Of a stretch of 64,000 bases of DNA, positions 1 through 10,654 are shown in pieces. The notes below the pieces were generated by a model. The model was not told where the DNA came from and did no database searches. It saw only the letters and a list, made by a program, of their open reading frames with translations. The first letter of the stretch is position 1. Each line of letters begins with the position of its first letter. Origin of the DNA: Malurus cyaneus samueli. Lineage: Eukaryota; Chordata; Aves; Passeriformes; Maluridae. The stretch lies in assembly GCA_009741485.1 (NCBI GenBank), contig CM019227.1, forward strand, positions 17,833,931 to 17,897,930, in the 5' to 3' direction. The translations under genes and the position numbers were made by a program.

Positions 1-62
1 TGGGGTCACCAGTGAATGGCCCCACAGAAGTCTGACATCTCGATCTGGGGAATGCTGTAAAT

Positions 63-356
63 AATCACAGAATAATGAAACGGTTTGGGTTGCAAGGGAC
101 CTTAAAGCTCATCTCATCTCATCTCATCTCACCCCCTGCCATGGGCAGGGTCACCTTCCACTATCCCAGGCTGCTCCAAACCCCAATGTCCAACCTGGCC
201 TTGGACACTGCCAGGGATCCAGAGGCAGCCACAGCTTCTCTGGGCACCCTGTGCCGCGGTCTCCTCATAGGCAACAATTTCTTCCCAATATTGCACCCAA
301 CCCTGCCCTCTGGCAGTGGGAAGCTTTCCCCCTCGTCCTGTCACTCCATGGCCCTG
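63..356 (-). mobile_element. CR1 LINE 3' fragment
   Basis: Antisense CR1 tail: ATCACAGAAT, GGTTTGGGTTG, CCCCTGCCATGGGCAGG, then GCTGCTCCAAACCCC and the TGCCAGGGATCCAG block. A TCATC(TCATC)n expansion lies at 111-131. Confidence 0.85.
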
Positions 357-570
357 TAAAAATTGATGTTGCCATGTCCCTGTGTGGCAGAGGTACCTGG
401 GAATGACAGGAACATGTTCCACCACAAGGAGCAGCTTGCCTTTCCCATTGCCCAGCCCCTGCCATACTGGTCTGTACTGTGCAGTGCTGGCATGGGGCCT
501 GCTGCCATAGTGGGATCACATGAACCACTGTTCCCTTCCCCAGGGCTAACACTGTCTCCTTCCCTACCAG

Positions 571-3500
571 CTCCTGTCTGAAGAAGATGTTTCTTCTGCC
601 CCTCCATCCCTCACGACCAGCAATCAGCTCGGGCTCTTTGCTCGCGAAGCTGAAGCCGACAAGAACTTTGACCTGGCCTGTCTCTTCCACAAGCAGGTAA
701 GGGAGCCCCTGTTCTTTCCTGCCCATCACCTGTGTGGGCTGGCACAGCACAGCATCACAGTGGGGCCACTGCTCACAGCTCAGCCAGCCCAATTGTGGGA
801 GGGAGGAAGGAGCTGAGTGTCACCAGGATACTCAGACTGTATGGGAGGGCTTTTCCAGGGAGATGCTGGCTGCTCTCTGCAGCATGTGAGAACTGTCCCT
901 GGCCAGGTCACTGAGGACTCCAGCCTCGAGGCCAGGGGAAATGAGATGGGCTGGTCAGTTCTGCCAACACTGGGCCCTAGGAGGAATCAGCTGGAGGACA
1001 TGTGTTAGGTGGAGGAAGTTTAGAGAAATTGTGCTTCCAGCACGATCTCAGTTAGGGGACATCATTGCACATGATAAACAAGGGCACACTAAATTGGGCT
1101 GGGGTGGCCGGGGTGGTCATTCCAGACTTGTCTGCCCAGTACACAAGCTTGACTCCAATGATGATCTCTGTTGTCTAGAGGATAGCTCAGGACCAGCACA
1201 ATGTCCAGTCCTGGCTGGACTACGGAGCGTTCTGCCTCCTGCATGAGACCACCACCAAAGCCCAGGAGTGCTTCCAGCAAGCCCTTCGTCTGGACCCTGA
1301 GCACGTCCAGAGGTGCTGAGTGCTCCTGGTGGGGGGTGGGAAGGGTGTTGGGTGTGTCCCCCACAGCACTGCAAGGCTGACTGCTCTGCCCCTGCCCCAG
1401 CTTGCTGCTCTGTGGGATTATGGCTGTCATGCTGCAGCACTGGGAAGAGGCAGAGATTTTCTTTGAGGATGCCTGCTGCTTGGACCCATCCAACATCATA
1501 GCCTGGACTCTTTCAGGTACAAAAACCTGGTGCTCAAAGGTGTTCCTGTGGAGCCAAGCGCTGTTCTTGCCCCCAGTCCTCTTCTCCCTGCTCCAATCTG
1601 AGGGCTAGGGGAAGGATTTTGCTTCCTTCTGCTGGTGCTGCTGATGCTGCTCTGCTTCTCCCACAGGTTTGTTTTATGAGCTGCAGAATAATTATATTCG
1701 GGCAGAAAGGAACTTCCGTGAGGCTAAGAAGCTCCTGCGAACACAGCTGGAGGAGGAGAGGAGAATACTTGAGGCTGCTGAGGCAGAAGAAGGGAAAAAG
1801 CCCAGTTTTCCCTACACAGACCCAGAGGAACGCTTGCCAGGTAACTGGGCAAACCCAGGAGGTGCCCTGGCACCAGCAAGGAGGGGCTTGGAGCTGTGTG
1901 GTGTATGGTGGAAGGAAAGGAGAATTTTTGAGAAGTACAAAGAATAAAGGTAGAAGATTCAGACTGTGAGCTAGAACAGAATTCCATGGAAGCTGTCACT
2001 GTGAATACCCAACACAGCCTGGAAAGCTCTGCCTTACCAATGCAAATGCACAAATGCAGCTGCTTGACAGTGACCCTGAGGCTAAGGCTTCCCTCAGAGC
2101 CTCTCTGAGTCCAGCCTGAGTCCCAGATATTTGGCCAGGCTGCAGGAAGCACTGACCAGCTTTATTTTTAATGTTATCACCACTCATGCACAGTGCCTCA
2201 GGCAAGCAGGCTCGTGACACATGTGGGGTTTTGTCCCTTCTGATTATGAGGAAAGGGATATTCATAGAATCATGGCATGACTAAGGTTGACAAAGGAATG
2301 ACGAAGACCTTCAAGATTGAGTCCAACTGTTAACCCAGCACTGCTGTGTTCACCACTAACCCATGTACCCAAGTGCCACATCCACACAGCTTTTGAACAT
2401 TTCCCGGGATGGGGACTCCACCACAGCCCTGAGCAGCCTCTGCCAGGGCCTGACCACTCTTTCTGTGAAGAAATTTTCCCAATATCCAACATAAACCTCC
2501 CCTGGTGCAACTTGAGGCTGTTTCCTCTCATCTTATCTCATTTATACCTGATTCTGCCTTCACATGGTAAACTTTGTGCTTAAAACCCCAGTCCCAGGTC
2601 TTGCCTCCTGCAAAGAAATTTCTTCCCAGCTTTGAAAACCTGATAGCTCTTTCATATTTTCTATCTTCCCCATTTCTTGTGGAATCATGTTCTAAACTGG
2701 ACAGTTGACAGCCAGTTCTTTCTACCTAGTGGTTGTTGGGGTTTCATTCCAGAGAAGACTTCGTATGACTCAGCTGACCAGCAGCCAGACGTGGTGGAGG
2801 GTGTGACATCCAAGGAAGAGGCACCGCTGGAAGACCTGGAAGGTTTGGGAACAGAGACCTGGAGAGCCCAGTGCTGGGAGATGGCTGTGGGAATGGGAAT
2901 GGTGGGGATTAAAGTGGGAACAATGAGCCATGGCCCCCGTGATGCCAGGCCTGCTGTCTCTCCTGAGCCAGCAAATCTGCAGGCAAAGCAGGTTCACCCC
3001 ACTTTGCAGAGCAACACATCTCAGGATGGACAGCGAGCGGGTGAATGCAGCTCTTGCCCTCATGTCACTGCATCCTGCACCTTCCTTGTCTCCCTCCTGA
3101 GATGGCAGCTCTTAAAGTGTCCCTAAGGATCCCCTCTGGTCCTGTGGTGTGGGAGCTGCCCCCTCCACAGCCCCACTGGTGGTGGAGATGGCAGTGCTGG
3201 GTGCCTCAGGGCCCCCTGGTTGGTTTGGGGAGGCAGGAGCCTCACTGTCTCTGACAGGCATCATTCATAAATTCCCTCCTTTTCTCCCTGTATCTTTGGA
3301 CTGGAAAGTTAGGGGGTGAAGAGCATAATTTATTTTCAGATTCTACAAAATTTAAGCCCTTCAAAAAGAAATGTTGAGTTAATCTCTGCTTCAATCTCCC
3401 TTGCCACCTCCTGAGTTTTACTCCATGTTGCTGGGATTTCTCTGTCCCCACTAGGATCTCAGGTCCTGCTCTGGCTCCAGAAATAAAAGCCCCATTTTGG

Positions 3501-6500
3501 GACTGACAGAGACACATTTTCTTGCAGCACTATGCATTGCTTCAGGGCCTCAGCGAGCTCCCTGCACAATCTTCATGAAGACGTTGGATTTCCTGATGAA
3601 AGTCAATGCTGTCCGGGTGAGTTTAACAGGGAGTGGAGGAGTGGGAAGGGAGGTTGGTTTGTTCCCAAAGAGCTCCAGGCAGCCCCTTTATTGGGCTCAG
3701 GGAATGCGCTGTGGCCACTCCAGAGGCTGAGCACAAGAGGGAGCAAAGCCACCACTGCCCAGGGATGCAGAAGTGTGGCCAGGCAGAATACTGAGCCCAC
3801 AACACTGCCTGCTGCAGGGGGAGCAGCCAGCTCAGAAATGGTGCAGGATGCTCTCCCCTGTGCATTCAGAGATGGGATCCATTACTGGGATGCTTCCAAG
3901 ATGCTTCAACGCCTTGGTTCAGACATTTGTGTGTTTTGGAGTGATTTTTATATCAACTGTGGAACGTGGAACATGCCTGTCCCACCAAGTTAACTCTGGG
4001 ATCTCTCTGGCTGCCACATTATGCTGCCTGCCTAAATTTGACGTGGCAGAAAGAGTTGCTTAAAGCAAAGCAGAACTAGATGGAATCATGGAATGGTTTT
4101 GGCTTGGCTTGGCTTGGCTTGGTTTGGTGTGGTTTGGTTTGGTGTGGTTTGGTTTGGTGTGGTTTGGTTTGGTTTGGTTTGGTGTGGTTTGGTTTGGTTT
4201 GGTTTGGAAGGAACCTGAAAAGTTCATCTCGTTTCAACCTCCTGCTGTGGGCAGGGGCCCCTTCCACTACACCAATGCTCAAAAGAGGGGAAAAAGAAAT
4301 CTCTTGTGTGTTTACTGTTTGTGGAAGTCAGATCAGTGTCAGTCAGCCCTCCTGCCCTGTCCTGCTGGGGTGCCCATGGTATTCCTGCTCCCCTAACCAC
4401 CCCCTGTGCTCTTCCTCCCCAGTTTGTTCACATGGCACTGGCTCACGAGATGCTGAGCCTTCAGGGAGGCCCCACCTGTGCCTACTACCTGGCTCTGGCC
4501 TGGACCTACTCGGTGCAGAACGACCTTGTCAGATGTGAGGAATGTCTGCATGAGGCTATTCGGGTCGACCCCTTGGTAATTCCTGTGCATTCCTGGTGTG
4601 TGTGAACCCAGAGCCCCTGCTTCATTTCCACTTGACCACTCCATTGTGAGTCCAGAGCATTTCAGCAGGGAGAGAAATCACACCAGGCTGTGGCTGCAGC
4701 ACTGCTCTCTTTGTTACCCCATCCTAACAGCTTCCCATCACCCTCTGCACAGACAGGGAGCCTCTCTGAGCCTGTCTCTGCCCTTCCCTCTGCAGCATCT
4801 GCCTTTTTTTTTCCCTTTGAATGGCTGTATCCTGATCCTCTCTGTGTGGGTGAGTCAGGCTCTGTTTCTTGAGAAACAAGGTTGCTATTGAGCTCTCTGC
4901 AGGGAAACCGGCTTTGGGGAGGCAGGTTGAAAGGAACGCAGGGGGAAGGTGACATCTGGGAATGCTGTGTGCAGGCGGGACACTGGGCACGGAGCTGCAG
5001 GGGGATCCCATTGCTGGTGTCCTGCAGGCAGCCCACTGACCTTAACTCTGCATAAAACCTGCCCTACTGTCATAGAATTATGGAATTGTTTAGGTTGGAA
5101 AAGCCCTCTAGGGTCATCAGGACCAACTATTCCCCACCACCACGTTCACAATCAATGTCCCCAAGTGCCACACACACACGGCTTTTAAATCCCTTCAGGG
5201 ATGGTGACCCCATTACTGCCCTGGGCAGCTGTGCCAATGCCTGACCACCCTTTCCATGAAGGAATTTTCCCAATATCTACCCTGTCCCTCCCCTGGCACA
5301 ACTTGAGGCTGTTCCCTCTCCTCCTGTCCCTGTTCCCTGGGAGCAGAGCCCGACCCCCCCGGCTGCCCCCTCCTGTCAGAGCTATAGAGAGTGCAAAAGT
5401 CCCTTCTGAGCCTCCTTTGCCCAGACTACACCTCCCCAGCTCCCCAGCTGCTCTCTGGGCTCCAGACCCTTCCCAGCTCTGTTCCCTTCCCTGGACACGC
5501 TGCAGCCCCTCAATGTCCATTTGCAATTGAGGCAAGTGCCCACAACTGGACACGGCGCTCCAGCCACGGCCTCAGCAGTGCCCAGCTCAGGGCCACGAGC
5601 ACTGCCCCGCTCCTGCCGGCCACGCCATCGCTGCCATTGGCCTTCATACCCACCTGGGCACTCCTGCCTCAGCTTCAGCTGCTGCCAACCAGCCCTCCCC
5701 AGGGCCTTCCTTTCCCACCAGGCAGCTTCCAGCCCCTCTATCCCCAGCCTGGAGCAGTGTACAGGGAGCTGTTGATAATACAATTACACACTCCTCTTTT
5801 CTGCTGCTTACAGCTGTCCCAGTCCCCCTCCCAGCTGCTTCTCCCATCCATATCTCACTCCTGGCTTTTTGTGCACAGAATCCAAATGTTTGGGCTCAGA
5901 AGGGGCACCTATGCTACCTGAGGAAGGACTTCAAGAAGGCAAAAGATTACTATGAGCGAGTCATCAGCTTTATGGAGGATGCTTCAGATATGCACTTTGT
6001 CTACCTGCGCCTGGGCTCCATCTACCTGGAAGAGAAACAGGTGAGGAGCCAGTGGGGCTGTGGAGGGCAAGGGACCATAAAGCAAGTCACTGCCCCAGCA
6101 GCAGTGGGGACAGTGGGTGTCCCAGCCCCACTGGCACAGGCTGTTAAGTGATGTGCTGATGCAGAGGGGATGTGTCTGTCTCTCTCCTGGCAGTATTCCA
6201 GGGCCAAGCACATCTACCTGCTTGCCTGTAATGACTCTCCCTCCTGCCTCACCTGGCTGGGCGTGGGCATCGCCTGCTACAGGGTAAGTGCAGCTGCCTT
6301 CATGTCCTCTGGCCTTTAGCTGGTGGCAAGGGACACAGGGCTGATTTTTGCATGATCCCTTTGATTAAAGCAACACTTGGCTGCCTGTGACCCGGTGCTC
6401 CCAAAGGCCATCGTGCCCTGTGTGCTGTCACAGTCCCAGCGTGGCACCTGGATGGTGTCACCTTCAGTAGCTGCTTTGGGAGCAGCCATTGTTGGCCTCA

Positions 6501-8438
6501 TCCCAGCTCCTGCCAGCACCTCCTTCCCCAGGGTGTCATGGAAAGCAGTCCAGGCTCTGCTCTGAGTGCCTGCCTCCACATGTCACCACCAAGGCACTGA
6601 GTGGGATGGCAGCAGGGAGGAATCTTGGTGCTTTCCCTGTCCAAGGCAATTCAGCACCTCTGAAGGGCTGCCAAGGACACCCAGCCACCAGCAGCACAGT
6701 ATCTCCCCAGGGAGCATCTTGCCAGGCTCCTCCAAGGGAGTTAGGCTGAGGAAGTTGAGGGATGCAGCCTGAGAAGGAATTTGAACTTCTGTTTCCCCCT
6801 TGGCCAAATGTTCACCCCCTGGGAGTCTGTGGAATCAGGTCAGGTCAGGTGGTCTGGGCACCAGCTACCCATGCCTGCCCAGAGCTTCTGTGCAGTGGAA
6901 ATAGGGAGCAGGAGCACTGCCATGTTTCTTCATCTAGCTGGATCACTCGGTTCCTGGAGGTGAAGGTGTTTGTGCTGGTTTCCTTACAGCACGAGGCTGA
7001 TTTGTGATCCCATGGGGGTCAGCAGTGGGGAGCTCATGCTCCAGAATGGACAGGTGGAAGCTGGCACTGAGGATAACTCCTTATCTGCATCCTAAATCCT
7101 CTCCCTGCATTTCTATCAGGGAAGCCCTTCTAGGAGCTTCTGTTGCACTGATTTCTTCTGCTGTTAGAGTTATACCTGTTCACTTGGGAAGCCCTTTCTC
7201 CCTGCTCTTTGTCCTTTGTCCATGCCTCTCCTTTTCCCCTTCAAGATGGGACAGATGGTGGAAGCAGAAGATGCTCTCTCTGAAGCAAATACCCTAAACA
7301 ACACCCACGCTGAAGTGTGGGCATATCTCGCCCTCGTCTCCCTGAATGTGAGTGCCCAGTCCCTGTCAGATTGATGGAGTGGGGGTTTCGGGGTAGGGGG
7401 GTTATTGGGGGGCTTATTGGCATCTGCCCATGGACCTAAAGTGATAAAAAGTCTGGGGGCTGTGCTCAGGGCAAGTGAGTGCTTGGATGGCAAAAACAGC
7501 AGCCTGAGGAGCTGACTGCTCCAGGGTATGTCCTTCCTGATGAGCTGCTTACAAATGTCATTTCACTGAGATTCCATGTCTTTCCTGGCATGCTGGGCAC
7601 AACTGAGGCACCCTAAATCCTGGGGTCAGTTTTAGGCCCCTCACGACAAGGGGGACATTGAGGGGCTGGAGCATGTCCAGGGAAGGGCACAGAGCTGGGG
7701 AAGGGTCTGGAGCCCCAGGAGCAGCTGAGGGAGCTGGGAAAGGGGCTCAGCCTGGAGCAAAGGAGGCTCTGGGAACCTTGTGGCTCTGAACAACTCCCTG
7801 ACAGGAGGGGACACCGGGGGGTCGGGCTCTGCTCCAGGGAACAGGGACAGGAGGAGAGGAAACGGCCTCAGGCTGGGCCAGGGGAGGTTTAGGTTGGATA
7901 TTGGGAAAATTCCTTAATGGAAAGGGTGGTCAGGCACTGGCACAGCTGCTCAGGGCAGTGGTTGGGTCACCATCCTGAAGGGATTTAAAAGCTGTGTGTA
8001 TGTGGCACCTGGGGACACGGGTTACTGGCGGCCTTGGCAGTGCTGAGGGAATGGCTGGATTTGATGGGTCTCGTGTGTCTTTTCGTGCCTAACCCACGCT
8101 ACGCTCTGTCCCCCGGTGCTCCGGCGGCTGTAGGGCGGGCGGCAGCTGGAGGCGGAGCAGTGCTACAAATACACCCTCAAGGTTCGTGTCCGTGCCCCGC
8201 TGGAGGCAGCGGGAACCGCTCACCGTGCTCCCTTCCGAGCTGGCTGTCGGGGCTGTGCCACGGGACGCTCCCCGTCCCTCGGTGTCGCAGCCGAGCCACC
8301 AAAAAGCCCTTAAGCACCGGGACCGTCCGGTCCTGAGCCCGCTCTCTCTTCCCGCAGCTCGGCCTGCAGAACGACGAGCTGCTGACGGAGATCCGCGGCC
8401 TCCAGCACCGCTTCGGCTTCGGCGACCCCTCCTTCTGA
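571..8438 (+). CDS. CFAP70/TTC18-like TPR protein, C-terminal 454 residues (5' end outside window)
   Basis: Twelve spliced exons keep one frame to a stop: 571-696, 1179-1312, 1401-1516, 1667-1840, 2753-2842, 3528-3616, 4423-4575, 5879-6040, 6194-6283, 7246-7347, 8134-8181 and 8358-8438 (1365 nt). Every junction is AG/GT and phases agree. The product is a run of tetratricopeptide helices, with typical motifs such as [35 protein letters not shown] and [12 protein letters not shown]. An acidic, charged linker (exons 4-5, with [18 protein letters not shown]) interrupts the TPRs. The end is [13 protein letters not shown]. Architecture and wording resemble the C-terminal TPR half of CFAP70 (TTC18), a protein of the ciliary outer-dynein-arm region; this family assignment is from memory and another ciliary TPR protein is possible. 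The N-terminal part would lie left of position 1. Introns carry several CR1 pieces. Confidence 0.72.
2262..2545 (-). mobile_element. CR1 LINE 3' fragment (second subfamily type)
   Basis: Antisense CR1: ATAGAATCATGGC start, AAGTGCCACATCCACAC, ATGGGGACTCCACCAC, then AATTTTCCCAATATCCAAC and CAACTTGAGGCTGTTTCC. Confidence 0.85.
4079..4285 (-). mobile_element. CR1 LINE 3' fragment split by a pentamer expansion
   Basis: GGAATCATGGAATGGTTTTGG at the left and GGAAGGAACCTGAAAAG...CCTGCTGTGGGCAGGGG at the right are CR1; the simple repeat between them grew inside the element. Confidence 0.75.
4097..4207 (+). repeat. TTTGG / GGCTT simple repeat inside CR1
   Basis: Four GGCTT units, then GGTTT and GGTGT units. 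The + strand is made of GG doublets, so at best a two-tetrad quadruplex could form. Confidence 0.95.
5070..5770 (-). mobile_element. CR1 LINE fragment, about 700 bp
   Basis: Among the longest CR1 pieces here. It starts ATAGAATTATGGAATTGTTT, contains AAGTGCCACACACACAC and GAAGGAATTTTCCC, and extends through CACGGCGCTCCAGCCACGG and TCAGCAGTGCCCAG, which belong to the region upstream of the common 3' tail. Confidence 0.85.
7615..8070 (+). mobile_element. CR1 LINE fragment
   Basis: Sense CR1: GGGGACATTGAGGGGCTGG, AAAGGGGCTCAGCCTGGAG, GGTTTAGGTTGGATATTGGG, CTGCTCAGGGCAGTGG. It ends 64 bp before a coding exon of the TPR gene. Confidence 0.85.
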
Positions 8439-8449
8439 GCCCTTGGGCA

Positions 8450-8455
8450 CATAAA
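8450..8455 (+). terminator. Candidate polyadenylation signal of the CFAP70-like gene
   Basis: CATAAA, a variant of AATAAA, lies 12 bp after the stop codon. No canonical AATAAA occurs in the next few hundred bases, so the 3'UTR would be extremely short. This is a weak call based on position only. Confidence 0.35.
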
Positions 8456-8459
8456 GTCC

Positions 8460-8660
8460 CCCCGGCCTGAGCGTTCATGCCCGGCTCGCACTCACGAGGG
8501 AGCGCGTCACAGCGGGCGCCGCTGAGCGCTACGCGCGCGGGGCTCGCACACTGGGAGCGGCGTACAGCCGGGGGTGGGGGACTGCACCGAGGTGCAGCGC
8601 GGCGATTGCGCGCGGGGATGGCCGGGCGGCATGGCCGTGGGTGGAGGAGCGGGGGATGGG
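8460..8660 (+). promoter_or_regulatory. CpG island, probable WDR90 promoter
   Basis: The stretch is dense in CpG (GCGCGC, CGCGCG, GGCGCC) and follows the last exon of the upstream gene directly. It holds ATG at 8618 followed by a possible splice donor at 8636/8637 (see the candidate first exon). No TATA box is visible. Being the nearest CpG island upstream of WDR90, it is its likely promoter (inference). Confidence 0.5.
8618..8636 (+). other. WDR90: Candidate non-repetitive first coding exon of WDR90
   Basis: ATG GCC GGG CGG CAT GGC C followed by GTGGGT. The exon would end in phase 1 and join the acceptor at 10676/10677 to give MAGRHGPWQRPYL. That closely parallels the short first exon of human WDR90, whose protein begins MARVWQ (from memory). 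The alternative is that translation starts at the in-frame ATG at 10655 without splicing. Only transcript data can choose between them. Confidence 0.33.
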
Positions 8661-8665
8661 GGCGA

Positions 8666-9640
8666 CGCCGGGGATGGACGGGGTGCGGGGTAATGGGAGC
8701 CACAGACACCGGGGATGGACGGGGTGCGGGGTAATGGGAGCGACACACACCGGGGATGGACGGGGTGCGGGGTAATGGAGCACAGACACCGGGGATGGAC
8801 GGGGTGCGGGGTAACGGGAGCGACACACACCGGGGATGGACGGGGTGCGGGGTAATGGGAGCGACACACACCGGGGATGGACCGGGTGCGGGGTAATGGG
8901 AGCGACACACACCGGGGATGGACGGGGTGCGGGGTAATGGGAGCGACACACACCGGGGATGGACCGGGTGCGGGTAATGGGAGCGACACACACCGGGGAT
9001 GGACCGGGTGCGGGTAATGGGAGCGACAACACCGGGATGGACGGGGTGCGGGGTAATGGGAGCGACAGACACCGGGGATGGACGGGGTGCGGGTAATGGG
9101 AGCCACAGACACCGGGGATGGACGGGGTGCGGGGTAATGGGAGCCACAGACACCGGGGATGGACGGGGTGCGGGTAACGGGAGCGACACACACCGGGGAT
9201 GGACCGGGTGCGGGTAATGGGAGCGACACACACCGGGGATGGACCGGGTGCGGGTAATGGGAGCCACAGACACCGGGGATGGACGGGGTGCGGGTAATGG
9301 GAGCGACAACACCGGGGATGGACGGGGTGCGGGTAATGGGAGCGACACACACCGGGGATGGACCGGGTGCGGGTAATGGGAGCCACAGACACCGGGGATG
9401 GACGGGGTGCGGGTAACGGGAGCGACACACACCGGGGATGGACCGGGTGCGGGTAATGGGAGCGACACACACCGGGGATGGACGGGTGCGGGGTAATGGG
9501 AGCGACACACACCGGGGATGACGGGTGCGGGTAATGGGAGCGACACACACCGGGGATGGACCGGGTGCGGGGTAATGGGAGCGACACACACCGGGGATGG
9601 ACGGGGTGCGGGGTAATGGGAGCGACACACACCGGGGATG
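8666..9640. repeat. 41-bp CpG-rich minisatellite, about 24 units
   Basis: Head-to-tail copies with core CACCGGGGATGGACGGGGTG followed by a CGGGTAATGGGAGCGACACA-like part, with one-base indels and a few substitutions (GAGCGACACA versus GAGCCACAGA; GGACGGGG versus GGACCGGG). The + strand is G-rich with runs of four Gs, so G-quadruplexes are possible. Most units keep three or four CpGs. Because 41 is not a multiple of 3 and the unit lacks stops on the minus strand, several overlapping 370-510 codon minus-strand ORFs arise; they are not genes. Confidence 0.95.
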
Positions 9641-9649
9641 AACGGGACT

Positions 9650-10610
9650 TGTGGGCGTCACTGGGGATGGGGGAGGCACGTGGGTAATGGGGGCGTCACT
9701 GCGGATGAGGGAGACGCGGGGTAATGGGGGTGTGTCCCCGGGGATTGGGGGGGCTGTGGTCAGTGGGGAGGGGGAACCGGAGCGTCACCGGGTGTGAGAG
9801 TTCGGAGCGCGGGGGTACCGAGAGCATCACCGGGGATGGGGAAACTCCGGGAGTGTTCGGAGCGCAGGGGTAGGGGGGTGTCACCATAGTCGGGAGTGGA
9901 CTCCGGGGATGGGGAAGCTCTGGAGTACAGGGTACCGGGGCTGAGAGGTTTGTAGGGTTTGGAGCATGCCAGTAATGGGGGTGTCACTGGGTCTGGGAGA
10001 CAGCCAGGGAATGGATGGGCTCAACATGGAGGTGACAGGGCCATCACTGGGGCTGAGGGTCACCATCACCAGAAACAGTAGAAGGGAAATGGCACTGTCA
10101 CCACACGCAGGGACAACACTGGATCTGGGGAGCTTCAGACATGGAGAGACCAGAGCATCATTGGGTATGGGCGGCTTGGGGCATGGGGGAGTTAACAGGG
10201 TGCCACCAGGGCTGGGGAGGCTTGGGGCATGGAGATATTATGGTGTCAGCAGGGCAGGAGGTCTCAGAATGTGGGGTTACCAGGTCGGTCACCATGCTTG
10301 GGACATGGAGACGACACCAGGGCTGAGTGGGGGTCATGGATGTGGAGGTGATGGGGATTTCATTTGGACTGGAGGAGCTTGAGGCATGGAGGTACTGGTG
10401 GTGTCGTTTGGGCTGGAGGGGCCTGGAGGATGGGGGTGATGGGATTCTCAGCAGGGCACTGGGGCTTGGAGGTGTCACCAGGGCTGGGGAAATTGGGGTA
10501 CAGAGATAATGGGGCTGTAACCAGGCTTGCATCACGAGGTTGACACTGCGGCTGGGGAGACTCAGGACACACAGATAACAGGGTGCTAACAGGGCAGGGG
10601 AGCTCAGGGC
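9650..10610. repeat. Degenerate continuation of the GC-rich minisatellite
   Basis: Loose repeats with a recurring GTCACCAGGGCTGGGGA / GGGGCATGGAG theme and irregular spacing fill the gap up to the first certain WDR90 exon. CpGs have largely become TpG or CpA here, unlike the array to the left. No gene or conserved motif is visible. Confidence 0.6.
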
Positions 10611-10654
10611 ACACGGGGGGCAATGGGGAGTGTCCAGGCTGGGGTTCCATCCCC

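Noticed and set aside
8089..9679. Three long overlapping minus-strand ORFs (513, 390 and 367 codons) rich in HYPAPRPSPVCVAP-like repeats
   Set aside because: All come from the 41-bp minisatellite, whose period is not a multiple of 3 and which lacks stops, so every frame is open. No start context or splice support.
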